Program-made: the position numbers and the translations under genes | Assembly: GCA_965223235.1 (NCBI GenBank) | Contig: CBDCVV010000021.1 | Coordinates: 558,001 to 622,000, forward strand | Source of the DNA: UBA2589 sp965223235 | GTDB taxonomy: Bacteria > Gemmatimonadota > Gemmatimonadetes > Longimicrobiales > Gaopeijiaceae | Direction of reading: 5' to 3' | DNA: 64,000 bases | The notes under the pieces: generated by a model | What the model saw: the letters and a program-made list of their open reading frames with translations, nothing else | Told to the model about the DNA's origin: nothing | Database searches by the model: none | Shown here: positions 43,742 through 53,257 of the stretch, piece by piece | Layout of the letters: every line of letters starts with the position of its first letter | Position numbering within the stretch: position 1 is the stretch's first letter

Positions 43742-45058
43742 CTAGTCGTAGTACTCTACGCCCAAGTGCGTGATCATCTCCTCACCCATGATCCACCGAA
43801 GGGTGTTCTTGAGCTTCCAATGCTGGATGAAGATGTCATGCTCCGCATAGAGGCCTGGAGCTGTCTGGGGCGACTTGAAGTAGAACGAAAGCCACTCCTG
43901 GATCCCACTCATGCCACTCCGAGAGGCAAGGTCCAGGAAGAGAGCGAGATCCAGGACGATCGGCGCCGCGAGGATCGAGTCACGGCACAGAAAATCGACC
44001 TTGATCTGCATGTGGTATCCCATCCATCCGAAGATGTCGATGTTGTCCCACCCCTCTTTGTTGTCACCCCGCGGCGGATAGTAGTTAATCCGCACTTTGT
44101 GATACATGTCGCCGTACAGAGACGGGTACATGTCGGGCTGAAGGATGTTCTCGAGCACGCCGAGCTTCGAGACCTCCTTACTCTTGAACGACTCCGGATC
44201 GTCCAGAACCTCACCATCTCGGTTGCCCAGGATGTTCGTGCTGAACCAGCCGGACAGGCCGAGCATGCGAGTCTTGAAGCCCGGCGCGAGAATCGTCTTC
44301 ATCAGGGTCTGACCCGTCTTGAAGTCTTTCCCCGCGATCGGTACACCCTCTCGCTTCGCGAGGTCTTCCAGCGCCTGGCAATCCGCAGAAAGGTTCGGGG
44401 CACCATTCGCGTACGGCACACCCTCCATGATGGCGGCGTAGGCGTATAGTTGGCTCGGTGCGATGTCCGGATGGTTCTCGGCCATCCCCTTCTCGAACGC
44501 CTCGATGCTGGCGTGAACCTCTCCCGGCCGGATGTAGACCTCGGTGGATCCGCACCAGACCATCACGAGTCGTTCGCATCCGTGCTCGGCCTTGAACGAA
44601 CGGATGTCTTCCCGAAGCTGATCGGCGAGGTCTTTCTTGGTGTCACCCGACTTCACATTCGGGCCATCCAACTTCTTGACGTAGTCGGTGTCGAAGACCG
44701 CGGGCATGGGCTTCACAGACGCCATGAAGTCCTTGATCGGGTCGAGATGGTTCTCTTTGTGCAGGACGCCGGCATTCACGGCACTCTCGTAGCCGTTGTC
44801 CGGGATCGGGTCCCACGCCCCGAAAACGAGATCGTCGAGTTCCGACAACGGCACGAAATCCTTGATGAGAGGGGTGCGCTGATCGGTGCGCTTCCCTAGC
44901 CGGATCGTATTCATCTGAGTCAGGCTGCCGATCGGCTCGGCGATTCCGCGCCGCGCCGTTTCCACACCTGCCACGAAGGTCGTGGCCACAGCTCCGAAGC
45001 CAGGAAGTAGAACGCCGAGTTTCCCCTCGGCCGGCTTGATTTCAGTGGGCTTCTCCAC
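43742..45058 (-). CDS. ino1: myo-inositol-1-phosphate synthase
   Basis: Converts glucose-6-phosphate to inositol-3-phosphate with NAD as cofactor. The 438-residue protein shows the NAD-fold start LGVLLPGFGAVATTFVAGVE. The conserved stretches GAWDPIPDNGYESAVNAGV, GKDFKTGQTLMKTILAP and LGLSGWFSTNILGNRDG follow, with KVDFLCRDSILAAPIVLDLA near the C-terminus. Such enzymes feed inositol lipids, mycothiol-like thiols or di-inositol-phosphate solute. No downstream pathway gene is in the window. Confidence 0.92.
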   Translation of the reverse strand: MEKPTEIKPAEGKLGVLLPGFGAVATTFVAGVETARRGIAEPIGSLTQMNTIRLGKRTDQRTPLIKDFVPLSELDDLVFGAWDPIPDNGYESAVNAGVLHKENHLDPIKDFMASVKPMPAVFDTDYVKKLDGPNVKSGDTKKDLADQLREDIRSFKAEHGCERLVMVWCGSTEVYIRPGEVHASIEAFEKGMAENHPDIAPSQLYAYAAIMEGVPYANGAPNLSADCQALEDLAKREGVPIAGKDFKTGQTLMKTILAPGFKTRMLGLSGWFSTNILGNRDGEVLDDPESFKSKEVSKLGVLENILQPDMYPSLYGDMYHKVRINYYPPRGDNKEGWDNIDIFGWMGYHMQIKVDFLCRDSILAAPIVLDLALFLDLASRSGMSGIQEWLSFYFKSPQTAPGLYAEHDIFIQHWKLKNTLRWIMGEEMITHLGVEYYD

Positions 45059-45099
45059 GGTATCCTCTTGTTGGGTGAGCCTCGTCGCCCCGGGCGGGG

Positions 45100-45459
45100 T
45101 TAGGAGGCGATAATGATGCGGCTGTCGGCACCTTCTTCGATGCCCTTCGCCACCGTCTCGTTGACCTTGTACATGACCTTCTCGAAGTTGGCCTGAGCGG
45201 CCACCACTCGTTGGAAGACGGGGAGGGCTTGGAGCTTCTCAGCCGTCTCGGAGAACTCTTGACGGAGCTCGTCGCCCGGCTCTTTTCCGGCACGCACCTC
45301 CGCCTCGAGTTGAGCCTCGAGCTCGCTGATCCGGTTCCGCAACGAAACTAGATCGCGATCCTCCTCGGCCGCTTCATTCGCTCGCTTCAACGCCTGGTAC
45401 TCCTCGGTGCGACCGAGTGCACCGCCGAGCTCCTTCGCCATTTCGTAAATCCCCGCCAT
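45100..45459 (-). CDS. YlbF/YmcA family protein
   Basis: A 119-residue helical protein of the YlbF/YmcA family, which in Bacillus influences RNA processing and development. EEYQALKRANEAAEEDRDLVSL, the RISELEAQLEAEV helix and PVFQRVVAAQANFEKVM match the family's hairpin. It lies between prmC and the inositol-phosphate synthase gene. No Ymc or RicT partner is adjacent, so the role is uncertain here. Confidence 0.82.
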   Translation of the reverse strand: MAGIYEMAKELGGALGRTEEYQALKRANEAAEEDRDLVSLRNRISELEAQLEAEVRAGKEPGDELRQEFSETAEKLQALPVFQRVVAAQANFEKVMYKVNETVAKGIEEGADSRIIIAS

Positions 45460-45508
45460 CCCGAACTCCTCTATCTATTGGCGACCTTCCGCCGTCGTCG
45501 TGCCTTCT

Positions 45509-46399
45509 TCATGCTGCGTGCGCGACCACGAAACGCTCGCGCCGCGCGTAGTCCCGACAAATACGCACATTGGCGTATGCGCGTGTTTGCGTCAGCCAGT
45601 CCGAAACGCGCAACGCCTGCCCCGTTCCCACTTCGAGGGCGAGGAGTCCGCCTGCCTTGAGATAGTCGTGCGCACCACCCACGATGCCCTGCAAGACATC
45701 GAGTCCTTCCTCACCCGCAAAGAGGGCCTCGTGGGGTTCCCACTCTCGAACCTCGGGCTCTAAAGTGCTTTCGTCCACCTCCGCGATGTACGGCGGATTG
45801 GAGGCAATCACGTCGAAGCGTTCGCCGGGACCCAGGGGAGCGAATAGCGGCCCTTCCCGAAACGAGACCGAGTCGGCGACACCAGCCGTCTCGCAATTGC
45901 GCCGAGCGAGCTCCAACGCACTCTGCGACACGTCGGTCCCGACCACAGAGCCGAAGCGCCCTTCGACGGCCAGGGAAATCGCGATGGCCCCTGTTCCAGT
46001 CCCCACATCCAGCGCCGTGACGTCACCTCCATCTCGCTCACCCGCCCACTCGAAAACGAGGTCGACCAACGCCTCGGTCTCGGGGCGAGGAATCAGTACT
46101 CCCGGCCGCACCTCCAAGTCGAGCTCTCGGAACGGTTGCCGGCCGATGATGTACTGGAGCGGTTCCCGCCCCGCCCGCCGCCGGAGGAGCGGCCTGTAGC
46201 CGTCGAGCTCGACCGGAGACAGAGGCCGGTCGAACTCGAGGTACAGCTGGAGTCGAGGCACGCCGACCGTGTGGGCGAGCAGGTGCTCCGCATCGAGGCG
46301 GGGTGAAGGAACCCCCTTTTCGCCAAGGTAGTCCGCGCTCCAAAGGATCATCTTGAGCACCGTCCAGACGTCTTCATTCGCGCTCGCCCGGCTGCTCAT
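45509..46399 (-). CDS. prmC: peptide chain release factor N5-glutamine methyltransferase
   Basis: Methylates the GGQ glutamine of release factors. The 296-residue protein has the N-terminal helical domain with SPRLDAEHLLAHTVG and PLQYIIGRQPFRELDL. The SAM motif is ALDVGTGTGAIAISLA and the catalytic motif is ASNPPYIAEVDES. It overlaps prfA, its substrate gene, by 4 bp, which confirms the assignment. Confidence 0.95.
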   Translation of the reverse strand: MSSRASANEDVWTVLKMILWSADYLGEKGVPSPRLDAEHLLAHTVGVPRLQLYLEFDRPLSPVELDGYRPLLRRRAGREPLQYIIGRQPFRELDLEVRPGVLIPRPETEALVDLVFEWAGERDGGDVTALDVGTGTGAIAISLAVEGRFGSVVGTDVSQSALELARRNCETAGVADSVSFREGPLFAPLGPGERFDVIASNPPYIAEVDESTLEPEVREWEPHEALFAGEEGLDVLQGIVGGAHDYLKAGGLLALEVGTGQALRVSDWLTQTRAYANVRICRDYARRERFVVAHAA

Positions 46400-47493
46400 C
46401 CCTCCTCGGCCTCCATCCTCTCCTCTTGGTCGGCCAGCCGAAGAGCGGTAGTCAACTCCGTCAGATCGCCATCGAGTACGTCGCTGAGCTTGTGAAGGGT
46501 AAGCCCGATGCGATGGTCCGTGACTCGGTTCTGCGGGAAGTTGTACGTACGGATCTTGGCGGATCGATCTCCGGTCCCGACCTGTGTCCGCCGCTGCTGA
46601 GCTCGTTCGGCCTCGGACTCCGCGACCATCCGGTCCAAGAGGCGACTCCGTAGAACCTTGAGCGCCTTCGCCTTGTTTTTGTGCTGGGACTTTTCGTCTT
46701 GGATCGACACGACGAGGCCCGACGGGATATGGGTGATCCGGACTGCCGAGTCGGTCGTATTGACGGACTGGCCTCCAGGCCCGGACGACCGATACACATC
46801 GATCCGTAGGTCATTGGGATCGATCTGGAGGTCGACCTCTTCGGCCTCGGGGAGCACGGCCACCGTCGCGGCAGAGGTATGGATTCGCCCCTGGCTCTCG
46901 GTAGCCGGAACCCGTTGCACCCGATGCACGCCCGACTCGTAGCGAAGTCGACCGTAGACCCCCCGGCCCCGCACCGTAAAGATCGCTTCCTTGATGGAGC
47001 CCGGGATGCCCTCCGAGACGTTCATCACATCGATCTTCCACCCACTCTGCTCGCCGTACAGTCGGTACATCCGCATGAGGTCGGCGGCGAAGAGACCGGC
47101 TTCGTCCCCGCCCGTGCCGGCCCGGATCTCGACCACTGCAGGCCGATCCGCGAGCGGGTCGGCCGGTATGAGAAGCTCCTTCGCGCTCTTGGAGAGCTCT
47201 TCGATGCGGGTCAGGAGAGTCGCGATCTCCTCTTCGGCCATCGCCCGCATTTCAGGGTCGTCCGCTTCTGCGGCCAACTCCGTCGCGTCGGCATGCTCTG
47301 CGACTGCGGCGAGGAGCGCACGACCCGTCGTCACGATTGGCTCGAGGTGGGCTCGTTCTCTGCCCAGCTCCCTGAGCTTCTCGGGACTGGCCAGCACCTC
47401 GGGTGAGGCCAACGCTTCCTCCACACCCTCGAAACGGCGCTCGGCGTCCGCGAGTCGATCGTGGAGTCGCGGGTCGAGTAGCTGAGTTGTCAT
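46396..47493 (-). CDS. prfA: peptide chain release factor 1
   Basis: Terminates translation at UAA and UAG. The 365-residue protein has the PAT tripeptide region (HRVQRVPATESQGRIHTS) and the GGQ motif in RSSGPGGQSVNTTDSAVRI. DEKSQHKNKAKALKVLRSRL and IRTYNFPQNRVTDHRIGLT are also diagnostic. It lies downstream of rpmE and upstream of prmC, the classic order. Confidence 0.97.
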   Translation of the reverse strand: MTTQLLDPRLHDRLADAERRFEGVEEALASPEVLASPEKLRELGRERAHLEPIVTTGRALLAAVAEHADATELAAEADDPEMRAMAEEEIATLLTRIEELSKSAKELLIPADPLADRPAVVEIRAGTGGDEAGLFAADLMRMYRLYGEQSGWKIDVMNVSEGIPGSIKEAIFTVRGRGVYGRLRYESGVHRVQRVPATESQGRIHTSAATVAVLPEAEEVDLQIDPNDLRIDVYRSSGPGGQSVNTTDSAVRITHIPSGLVVSIQDEKSQHKNKAKALKVLRSRLLDRMVAESEAERAQQRRTQVGTGDRSAKIRTYNFPQNRVTDHRIGLTLHKLSDVLDGDLTELTTALRLADQEERMEAEEG

Positions 47494-47568
47494 CAGCGAG
47501 ATCGAGGCGTGAGGGATCGCCTCATCACACGAGACGAGGGGGCTCGCTCCGGGGCACGAAGCCCGGCT

Positions 47569-47772
47569 TTACTCGGACTTCCCGTACTTCTTCTTGAATC
47601 GGTCAACGCGCCCAGCTGTGTCGACGAGGCGCTGCTTGCCCGTATAGAAGGGGTGGCACACCGAGCAGATCTCCACGTGGACCTCGTCCTGCGTCGACAT
47701 CGTCTCGAAGCGGTTGCCACAGGCGCACACCACCGTTGCTGCCATGTAGTCTGGATGGATGCCCTGCTTCAT
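47569..47772 (-). CDS. rpmE: 50S ribosomal protein L31 (zinc-binding type)
   Basis: Small subunit-bridge protein of the large ribosomal subunit, 67 residues. The zinc cysteines lie in VVCACGNRFETMST and CSVCHPFYTGKQR, so this is the C+ form. GGAG stands 6-7 bases before ATG 47772, which makes the start five codons later than the longest frame. Confidence 0.95.
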   Translation of the reverse strand: MKQGIHPDYMAATVVCACGNRFETMSTQDEVHVEICSVCHPFYTGKQRLVDTAGRVDRFKKKYGKSE

Positions 47773-47867
47773 CTGCTGCTCCGGCACACTTGAGTGGTAC
47801 GATCAGCGCGACGGCCATCGTCGCGCCTCCGAACCCGTGACTCGGGTCGGTCCATAGCCAGGGAAAG

Positions 47868-49424
47868 CTATACGAGACCCGCAGGAGGGTCCAGGCGCCG
47901 GTACGCTAGGAGGGTAAGCAAGGACAAGAGGGCACACCCCCACCCCACCACATCTCCAACGCGCGCGTAAATGGTAAGCACATCCGAGGTCGTGACCTCC
48001 TCGGTCGAAACCGCCGGGACGAAGAGTTCCGTGCTTCCATGCACGTGACCGAGCGGGTCCACGAAGAGCGAGATGCCAGTGTTGGCAGCACGGGCCACGC
48101 CGACGCGGTTCTCGATGGCGCGCATTACCATGTGGGCAGGGTGCTGCCACAGCGCCGATGTCCGAGACCACGCCGGCTCCCGACCATACCACGCGTCGTT
48201 CGTGACGTTGATGAGCACGTCCGCACCCTCGAGGCGGTACCGTCTCGCCATCGCCGGAAAGGCAGACTCGTAGCAGATCAGGACCCCGTATGCTGCACCC
48301 CCGAGCTCGAGGATAGGGTAGTCTTCACCCGCTCCATAGCTTCCAAAGACACCGAGTCGTCCCAGCAAGAAATCGGGTAGAAATGGGACCCGCTCCACGA
48401 TCGGCACCAATCGGTGCTTCTCATACTGGAAGTCGCTCAGCCCTTCGCCATCCAGAACGAACACCGCGTTGTAGGGAGTCGCGGAGCCATCCGGGTTTTC
48501 TTCGAAGCCGTAGCCACCGAAGAGCACCGGACTGCCCACCTGCCTCGACCAGCGTGAGAGGCGTTCCACCTCGCTTCGAAACTGAGGAGCTCGGGGTACG
48601 ATCGAGAGCGTCATTTCGGGCAGTACGGTCAGCCCGCGGGGGGCTGGATCGAGCTCGGGAGCCAGTCGGTCGAGCGCCGCGAAGGTAGCCTCGACGGATG
48701 TAGTGGCGTCGAGCTTCACATCCTCGGGAATGTTCGGCTGCACCACCGACACGGTACCCGCCGGTCGGAGAGGAAGCGTCGAAGCACGCCAAACGCCCCA
48801 TGCCCCCGGGAGTGCCACGACCAGAGCCACCGTAAGAGCGTGGCGGACCCAGGGGCTCGACGCTCGTACTCGTACGATGACGCCGGCGACGAGGGCGTTC
48901 ACCAGCACAATCCAAAAGGTGACGCCTCGCGACCCCACGACCTCCGCGATCCCGACCAGCCGGGGGGTCCCGGTAAGGGACGTCCCCAGTCCGAGCCAGG
49001 GGAAAGCGAGCGTGCTCGGAAAGTGGGCACGAGTCCACTCCAGCGCCGTCCATACCACCGGCACGACGATCCATACCGGGAGGCCGAACCTCCGCAAGCC
49101 CACGTGCATCAACCGGAAAAAGAGGGCGGACACAAGTACGATCAGCGTCAACGCGGCGAGGAACGCAGGCACGGCCAGCAGGGTGAACCAGAGCAACGCC
49201 ACCAGAAGCCAATAGTTCACGAGACCGAAATAGATCGTCGCGAACAGTGCGCCGCCTCTCGTGGCCGCGTGTCGTCCCTCCCGGCCGGCCGGAAGATCCG
49301 CCAGCCAAACTATGAGGGGTACCATGCCCACGAAGGGCAGCACCACCACATGCAACGGTGGGTAGCTCGCGGCGAGTACCAAAGCCGAGATCGTGGGAAG
49401 CAGTCGCTCTCCCTTTCGAGGCAA
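47868..49424 (-). CDS. lnt: apolipoprotein N-acyltransferase
   Basis: Adds the third acyl chain to lipoproteins at the inner membrane, a step of diderm envelope maturation. The 518-residue protein has about six N-terminal membrane helices (residues 10-220) and a nitrilase-fold periplasmic domain. The catalytic Glu is in TVLPEMTLS, the Lys in YEKHRLVPIVERVPF and the Cys in LICYESAFPAMA. One more helix ends the protein. The start is TTG 49424 with GAGG four bases upstream. lolA is encoded 3 kb away. Confidence 0.95.
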   Translation of the reverse strand: MPRKGERLLPTISALVLAASYPPLHVVVLPFVGMVPLIVWLADLPAGREGRHAATRGGALFATIYFGLVNYWLLVALLWFTLLAVPAFLAALTLIVLVSALFFRLMHVGLRRFGLPVWIVVPVVWTALEWTRAHFPSTLAFPWLGLGTSLTGTPRLVGIAEVVGSRGVTFWIVLVNALVAGVIVRVRASSPWVRHALTVALVVALPGAWGVWRASTLPLRPAGTVSVVQPNIPEDVKLDATTSVEATFAALDRLAPELDPAPRGLTVLPEMTLSIVPRAPQFRSEVERLSRWSRQVGSPVLFGGYGFEENPDGSATPYNAVFVLDGEGLSDFQYEKHRLVPIVERVPFLPDFLLGRLGVFGSYGAGEDYPILELGGAAYGVLICYESAFPAMARRYRLEGADVLINVTNDAWYGREPAWSRTSALWQHPAHMVMRAIENRVGVARAANTGISLFVDPLGHVHGSTELFVPAVSTEEVTTSDVLTIYARVGDVVGWGCALLSLLTLLAYRRLDPPAGLV

Positions 49425-49441
49425 CCAGCCTCGGACGCGGC

Positions 49442-50455
49442 CTAGAACTCGACCTCCCTCCCCTCCTCCACCGACCGGTACGCACCCTCGATTACGCGCA
49501 TGAGTCCCACCTGCTCTACGGGCGGCGCACCCTCGACCACTCCCGTGACTCGTCTCACGAAGTCATCGAGGAGTCGCCGGTACGCGTTCATGTACGGGTT
49601 TTCACCACCACGCGGTCTGGGCTGTCGTGGTGTCACTTCCATCGGCCGCCCACCCAACTGCTTGAATACTTCGAGAGGAGGTAGCGACCCAGACCCTTCT
49701 TCACCCATGACCCGCAGATAGAAGCGGTCGTCACCCGCATAAAAGCGGTTACTCACTTCGACCGTGATCGCCACCCCGGTCGTGGTCACCAACATGAGTG
49801 TGGCTGCAAACTCGACGCCGGAATCCGGGCCGGTCATCACACATGAGACACGGGCGAGCTCGGGAAAGCCGATCGTCCAGAGACAGAGGTCGAGCGCCGG
49901 CACACCTAGATCTACGAGGGCGCCGCCACCCGCCACATTGGGATCAGAGCGCCACGAAGAGCGCGCATGGGGAAAGCCCCTCGTCAACCAGCTACCCCGA
50001 GCAGCATACAGCTGTCCAAACTCACCGCCCTCAACAAAGCTCTTCAGTGCGATGACCTCTGGGCGAAAGCGGTGCGGCATCCCGACGGAGAGGACCTTCC
50101 CTGACGTGATGGCGGCCTCAACGACCCGAGAAGCCCCGTCCGCGCTACTAGCGATCGGGCGCTCGACGAGGACGTGCTTACCGGCCTGAAACCCCGCAAT
50201 GGCCATCTCTTCGTGCAGATGATTCGGCGTGCAGAGGACCACGGCATCGAGGTCGTCGAAGGCGATGAGCTCGTCCGCGTCCATGACGAGCGGAACGGCG
50301 AAGCGTCGAGAGAGTGTCTCGGCTTTGTGAGGGTCCGCATCCGCGATCGCGAGGAGGTGGACATCCTCCCGTTCGGCAAAGATCGGCATGTGAACGACCT
50401 GGCTGATTGCTCCAGCGCCGATCACTCCGAGTTTGATCGGTTCCCTATCCGTCAT
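49442..50455 (-). CDS. Gfo/Idh/MocA family oxidoreductase
   Basis: NAD(P)-dependent sugar or cyclitol oxidoreductase of 337 residues. The Rossmann motif KLGVIGAGAISQVVHMPIF starts the protein, and TPNHLHEEMAIAGFQAGKHV and the VERPIA segment (EKP in most members) follow. ALVDLGVPALDLCLW is the conserved catalytic-helix region. The substrate is unknown. GAGGG lies 5 bases before ATG 50455, and the start overlaps the end of the upstream outer-membrane gene by 11 bp. Confidence 0.9.
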   Translation of the reverse strand: MTDREPIKLGVIGAGAISQVVHMPIFAEREDVHLLAIADADPHKAETLSRRFAVPLVMDADELIAFDDLDAVVLCTPNHLHEEMAIAGFQAGKHVLVERPIASSADGASRVVEAAITSGKVLSVGMPHRFRPEVIALKSFVEGGEFGQLYAARGSWLTRGFPHARSSWRSDPNVAGGGALVDLGVPALDLCLWTIGFPELARVSCVMTGPDSGVEFAATLMLVTTTGVAITVEVSNRFYAGDDRFYLRVMGEEGSGSLPPLEVFKQLGGRPMEVTPRQPRPRGGENPYMNAYRRLLDDFVRRVTGVVEGAPPVEQVGLMRVIEGAYRSVEEGREVEF

Positions 50456-51152
50456 TGCGACCCTCGCGCGGCGCATTGGGGCCGAGCATGAGCTGCGCTC
50501 CCGCTCGGAGTTGTGGGTATCTGAGATCGGGCATGACTTCGTACCTGGCCGAGCCGTAGATCCGAATCTGGTTGGTCACGGGGTACTCCGTACCCACGTG
50601 AAGGTTGAAGCCCGGTTCGACCGTGTCGAGTAGGTCCTCCACGAATGTGTTGGCAATGACCTCGCCGTCGCCGTCGATGAAGTGGGCCGTAAAGCCCAAT
50701 CCACCGAAGGTGAGCACGTCGAAGGGCAACTCCCACACCACGTGAGCATCGACACCGACCGCGACGTCCGTGTAGTTGATTGTGCCGAGATCGAGCTCCG
50801 GTAGCACGCCTCCATTCTGGGCCGCAACGAGATCGCGGACACGATTTTGGAATTCGACGATCTCCGCTGCCTCGAACATCGACGACCAGTACGTCACGGA
50901 GGGCGCGATTCTGAGTCCCGGACCCGCATAGCCCATATCGATGCGAAGGGTGTAGCTCTCGGCTGGCGCCACACGGTCCGGCCAGAGGTAACCGACCTCG
51001 ACCCCGATGCCGCGAAACGAGAGGTGTTCGTAGTCGTAGTCGGCGATGTCTTGGGCTCTGACCACCGTGGTACCACACATCGACGCCGCCAACGCACCGT
51101 ACGCGACGCGCCGAACACGTGCGGCGCACCCCCATCTCCCGAACTCCTTCAC
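50445..51152 (-). CDS. predicted outer-membrane beta-barrel protein
   Basis: I cannot name a family. The 235-residue protein has a signal peptide (residues 1-33, with a likely cleavage after RAQ), followed by alternating hydrophobic/polar strands. The C-terminal strand ends YPQLRAGAQLMLG in the fashion of small barrels. Aromatic girdle residues (YLWP, YTLRIDMGY) support a membrane barrel. GTG 51152 overlaps the rimO stop as GTGA. Its place in an operon with lolA and lnt fits an envelope role. Confidence 0.72.
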   Translation of the reverse strand: MKEFGRWGCAARVRRVAYGALAASMCGTTVVRAQDIADYDYEHLSFRGIGVEVGYLWPDRVAPAESYTLRIDMGYAGPGLRIAPSVTYWSSMFEAAEIVEFQNRVRDLVAAQNGGVLPELDLGTINYTDVAVGVDAHVVWELPFDVLTFGGLGFTAHFIDGDGEVIANTFVEDLLDTVEPGFNLHVGTEYPVTNQIRIYGSARYEVMPDLRYPQLRAGAQLMLGPNAPREGRNDG

Positions 51153-52597
51153 CCCATCACCTCCGCAACCAGGTCGTAGTCCATCCCTTCCACGATGCGT
51201 GCCTCAACGAACGTCCCCGGCGTCGCGGGGACGGGCCCGCGCAAATGAGTCACCCCATCGACGTCGATCGCCTGCCCGGCGGTGCGCCCCACGGCGATGA
51301 AGTCCGGATCATCTACGACCTCGTCGACGAGCACCGTCACCTCGGACCCAACCAGCTCTTCGTTCCGCTCCCACGAGACCCCGCGCTGGATCTCGATCAC
51401 CTCTTCCAGCCTTTCTTGGATCACTTCGTGCGGCAGATGATCGTCCAGCGTCGCCGCCCGTGTTCCCTCTTCCACGGAATAACCGAACGCCCCCACCCTC
51501 TCGAACCGAAGCTCCTCGAGTAGCTCCAGCATCTCTCGGAAGTCCTCGTCGGTCTCTCCAGGAAACCCGACGATCACGGTCGTGCGCAGGGTCAGCCCCG
51601 GAATCGCTTCTCGCAGCCATCCGACACGCTCTCGGATCGTGTGCCGTCTCTCGGGACGCCTCATGGCCTTCAGTACTCGATCGGAACCGTGTTGAAGTGG
51701 GACGTCGAGATAGGGAACGATCCGAGGCTCGGACGCTAGCAGCTCGACCATCTCACGAGTGATGCCCGAGGGATACATGTAGAAGAGTCGATACCAGGGC
51801 ACCGCCGTACCATCGAGCAGAGCGCGCAGGAGTTCGGGGAGCAGAGGTGCGCCCCGATCCTTCCTTCGTAGGTCGCGACCGTACCAAGTTGTGTCTTGGC
51901 TGACAATGTTGATCTCCCTCACGCCGGCCGCTTCCAATCCGGCGGCCTCGCGGACGAGCTCTTCCACCGGCTGCGAGCGGTGGAGGCCGCGCATGAGGGG
52001 AATGGCGCAGAAGGCGCAGGTGTGATCACACCCTTCGCTGATCTTCAAGAAGGAAGTGTGAGGCGTCGCCGTCGTGAGGACCCGCAGGGGTCGCTCCATG
52101 ATCGACGAGGGCATCTCTTCCGGCAGGAGGCCGCGTTCCCGCAACTGCGGTACGAGGGTGGGGAGTTCCGTAAGACCGAGGAAGAGGTCTACCTCGGGGA
52201 TCTCTTCCTGCAGCTCCGCCCCGTGACGTTGTACGAGACACCCCACCGCCACCACGGCCCGAACATCGCCGCTCTCTTTAAGGGCGCAGGCGTCTAAGAT
52301 CGTCTCGATCGACTGCTCTTTCGCGCTCTGGATGAAGCCACACGTGTTGATGATGATCACCTCGGCCCCATCGGGGTCCGACGACACACGTGCACCGTGC
52401 CCTAGCAATGCGGCCATCATCCTCTCGGAATCGACCGTATTTTTGTCGCACCCGAGGGTAAGAAGCGCGATGTCCGGACCGTCGCCGTCTCCTTGTGCCT
52501 CCAGCTCGTGGTGGACGGGCAAGACGTGCGGCGATACACCAGGACGGACGGGTTCGGGAGCAACCGGGAATACGGGAAGGTCCCGAGTACGTGTCAC
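51149..52597 (-). CDS. rimO: ribosomal protein S12 methylthiotransferase RimO
   Basis: Adds a methylthio group to Asp88 of S12, using two iron-sulfur clusters. The UPF0004 domain starts IALLTLGCDKNTVDSE and holds further cysteines in IINTCGFIQSAKEQS and AVGCLVQRHG. The radical SAM motif is CDHTCAFCAIP, and a C-terminal TRAM domain follows. About 45 residues rich in Pro and Val precede the domain and have no counterpart in typical RimO. GTG 52597 overlaps the lolA stop as GTGA and is the natural start. Confidence 0.93.
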   Translation of the reverse strand: MTRTRDLPVFPVAPEPVRPGVSPHVLPVHHELEAQGDGDGPDIALLTLGCDKNTVDSERMMAALLGHGARVSSDPDGAEVIIINTCGFIQSAKEQSIETILDACALKESGDVRAVVAVGCLVQRHGAELQEEIPEVDLFLGLTELPTLVPQLRERGLLPEEMPSSIMERPLRVLTTATPHTSFLKISEGCDHTCAFCAIPLMRGLHRSQPVEELVREAAGLEAAGVREINIVSQDTTWYGRDLRRKDRGAPLLPELLRALLDGTAVPWYRLFYMYPSGITREMVELLASEPRIVPYLDVPLQHGSDRVLKAMRRPERRHTIRERVGWLREAIPGLTLRTTVIVGFPGETDEDFREMLELLEELRFERVGAFGYSVEEGTRAATLDDHLPHEVIQERLEEVIEIQRGVSWERNEELVGSEVTVLVDEVVDDPDFIAVGRTAGQAIDVDGVTHLRGPVPATPGTFVEARIVEGMDYDLVAEVMG

Positions 52598-53256
52598 CGG
52601 GCCATCACCACCGCGCCATCGGGCGGAGTAAAGGCGAACCAACCGGACCCTGGGGTCGCGCCGAAGACGACGTCGGTGAGCGTCACGGTCCGAACGTTCC
52701 CGTTCTCTTCTTCGAGTCGTATACGCCGCAAGACCGAGTCGTTCGCATCGATCCAAACCGTCGCCGTGTGGTACGACATGGGCCGGAGCGGCCGCATGAT
52801 GAGACGATGCACACGATGGCCATCAATCTCCTCACTCTCCGCGTACTCGATCTCGTACTTGGAGGAGGGATCGACGAGGAACTCTCGATGGTAATCCTGA
52901 CCGCCAGCACTTCGCTCTGCACCGGTCCGTAGCACCGTCATCGGATCGGTGCTGGGGAAGTACACCCAGGCATGCGTCCCGTCGACAACGACGAGATCCC
53001 CGGACGGATCACTCCAACGCATCCCGAAAAGGTTGGGTCGCCCCTGACAGAGCCGCCCGTTCCCCACGATCTCACGTCCGAGCAGCGTGACCTCGAGCTT
53101 CTGCTCGAAGTTCGCACAGAGAGTCTCCACGGATGCGTATCGTTCGGAGGCGCCACTCAACACCTCCAGCGCTCGCTCCTGACCCTCGAGGGACGCCGTG
53201 GTAAGCGTGACGAGGACCGTGGCTAGTCCGAACGATCCAAGCATGGGCCTCACCAT
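52594..53256 (-). CDS. lolA: outer-membrane lipoprotein carrier protein LolA
   Basis: Periplasmic chaperone that carries lipoproteins from the LolCDE complex to the outer membrane. The 220-residue protein has a signal peptide (1-25, cleavage near LEGQ) and the LolA fold. VETLCANFEQKLEV, GRPNLFGMRWSDPSGDLVVVDG and HAWVYFPS are typical, with NGNVRTVTLTDVVFG near the end. The start ATG 53256 follows the ftsK stop as TGAGATG, and the stop is coupled to rimO. No LolB is next to it. Confidence 0.86.
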   Translation of the reverse strand: MVRPMLGSFGLATVLVTLTTASLEGQERALEVLSGASERYASVETLCANFEQKLEVTLLGREIVGNGRLCQGRPNLFGMRWSDPSGDLVVVDGTHAWVYFPSTDPMTVLRTGAERSAGGQDYHREFLVDPSSKYEIEYAESEEIDGHRVHRLIMRPLRPMSYHTATVWIDANDSVLRRIRLEEENGNVRTVTLTDVVFGATPGSGWFAFTPPDGAVVMAR

Positions 53257-53257
53257 C

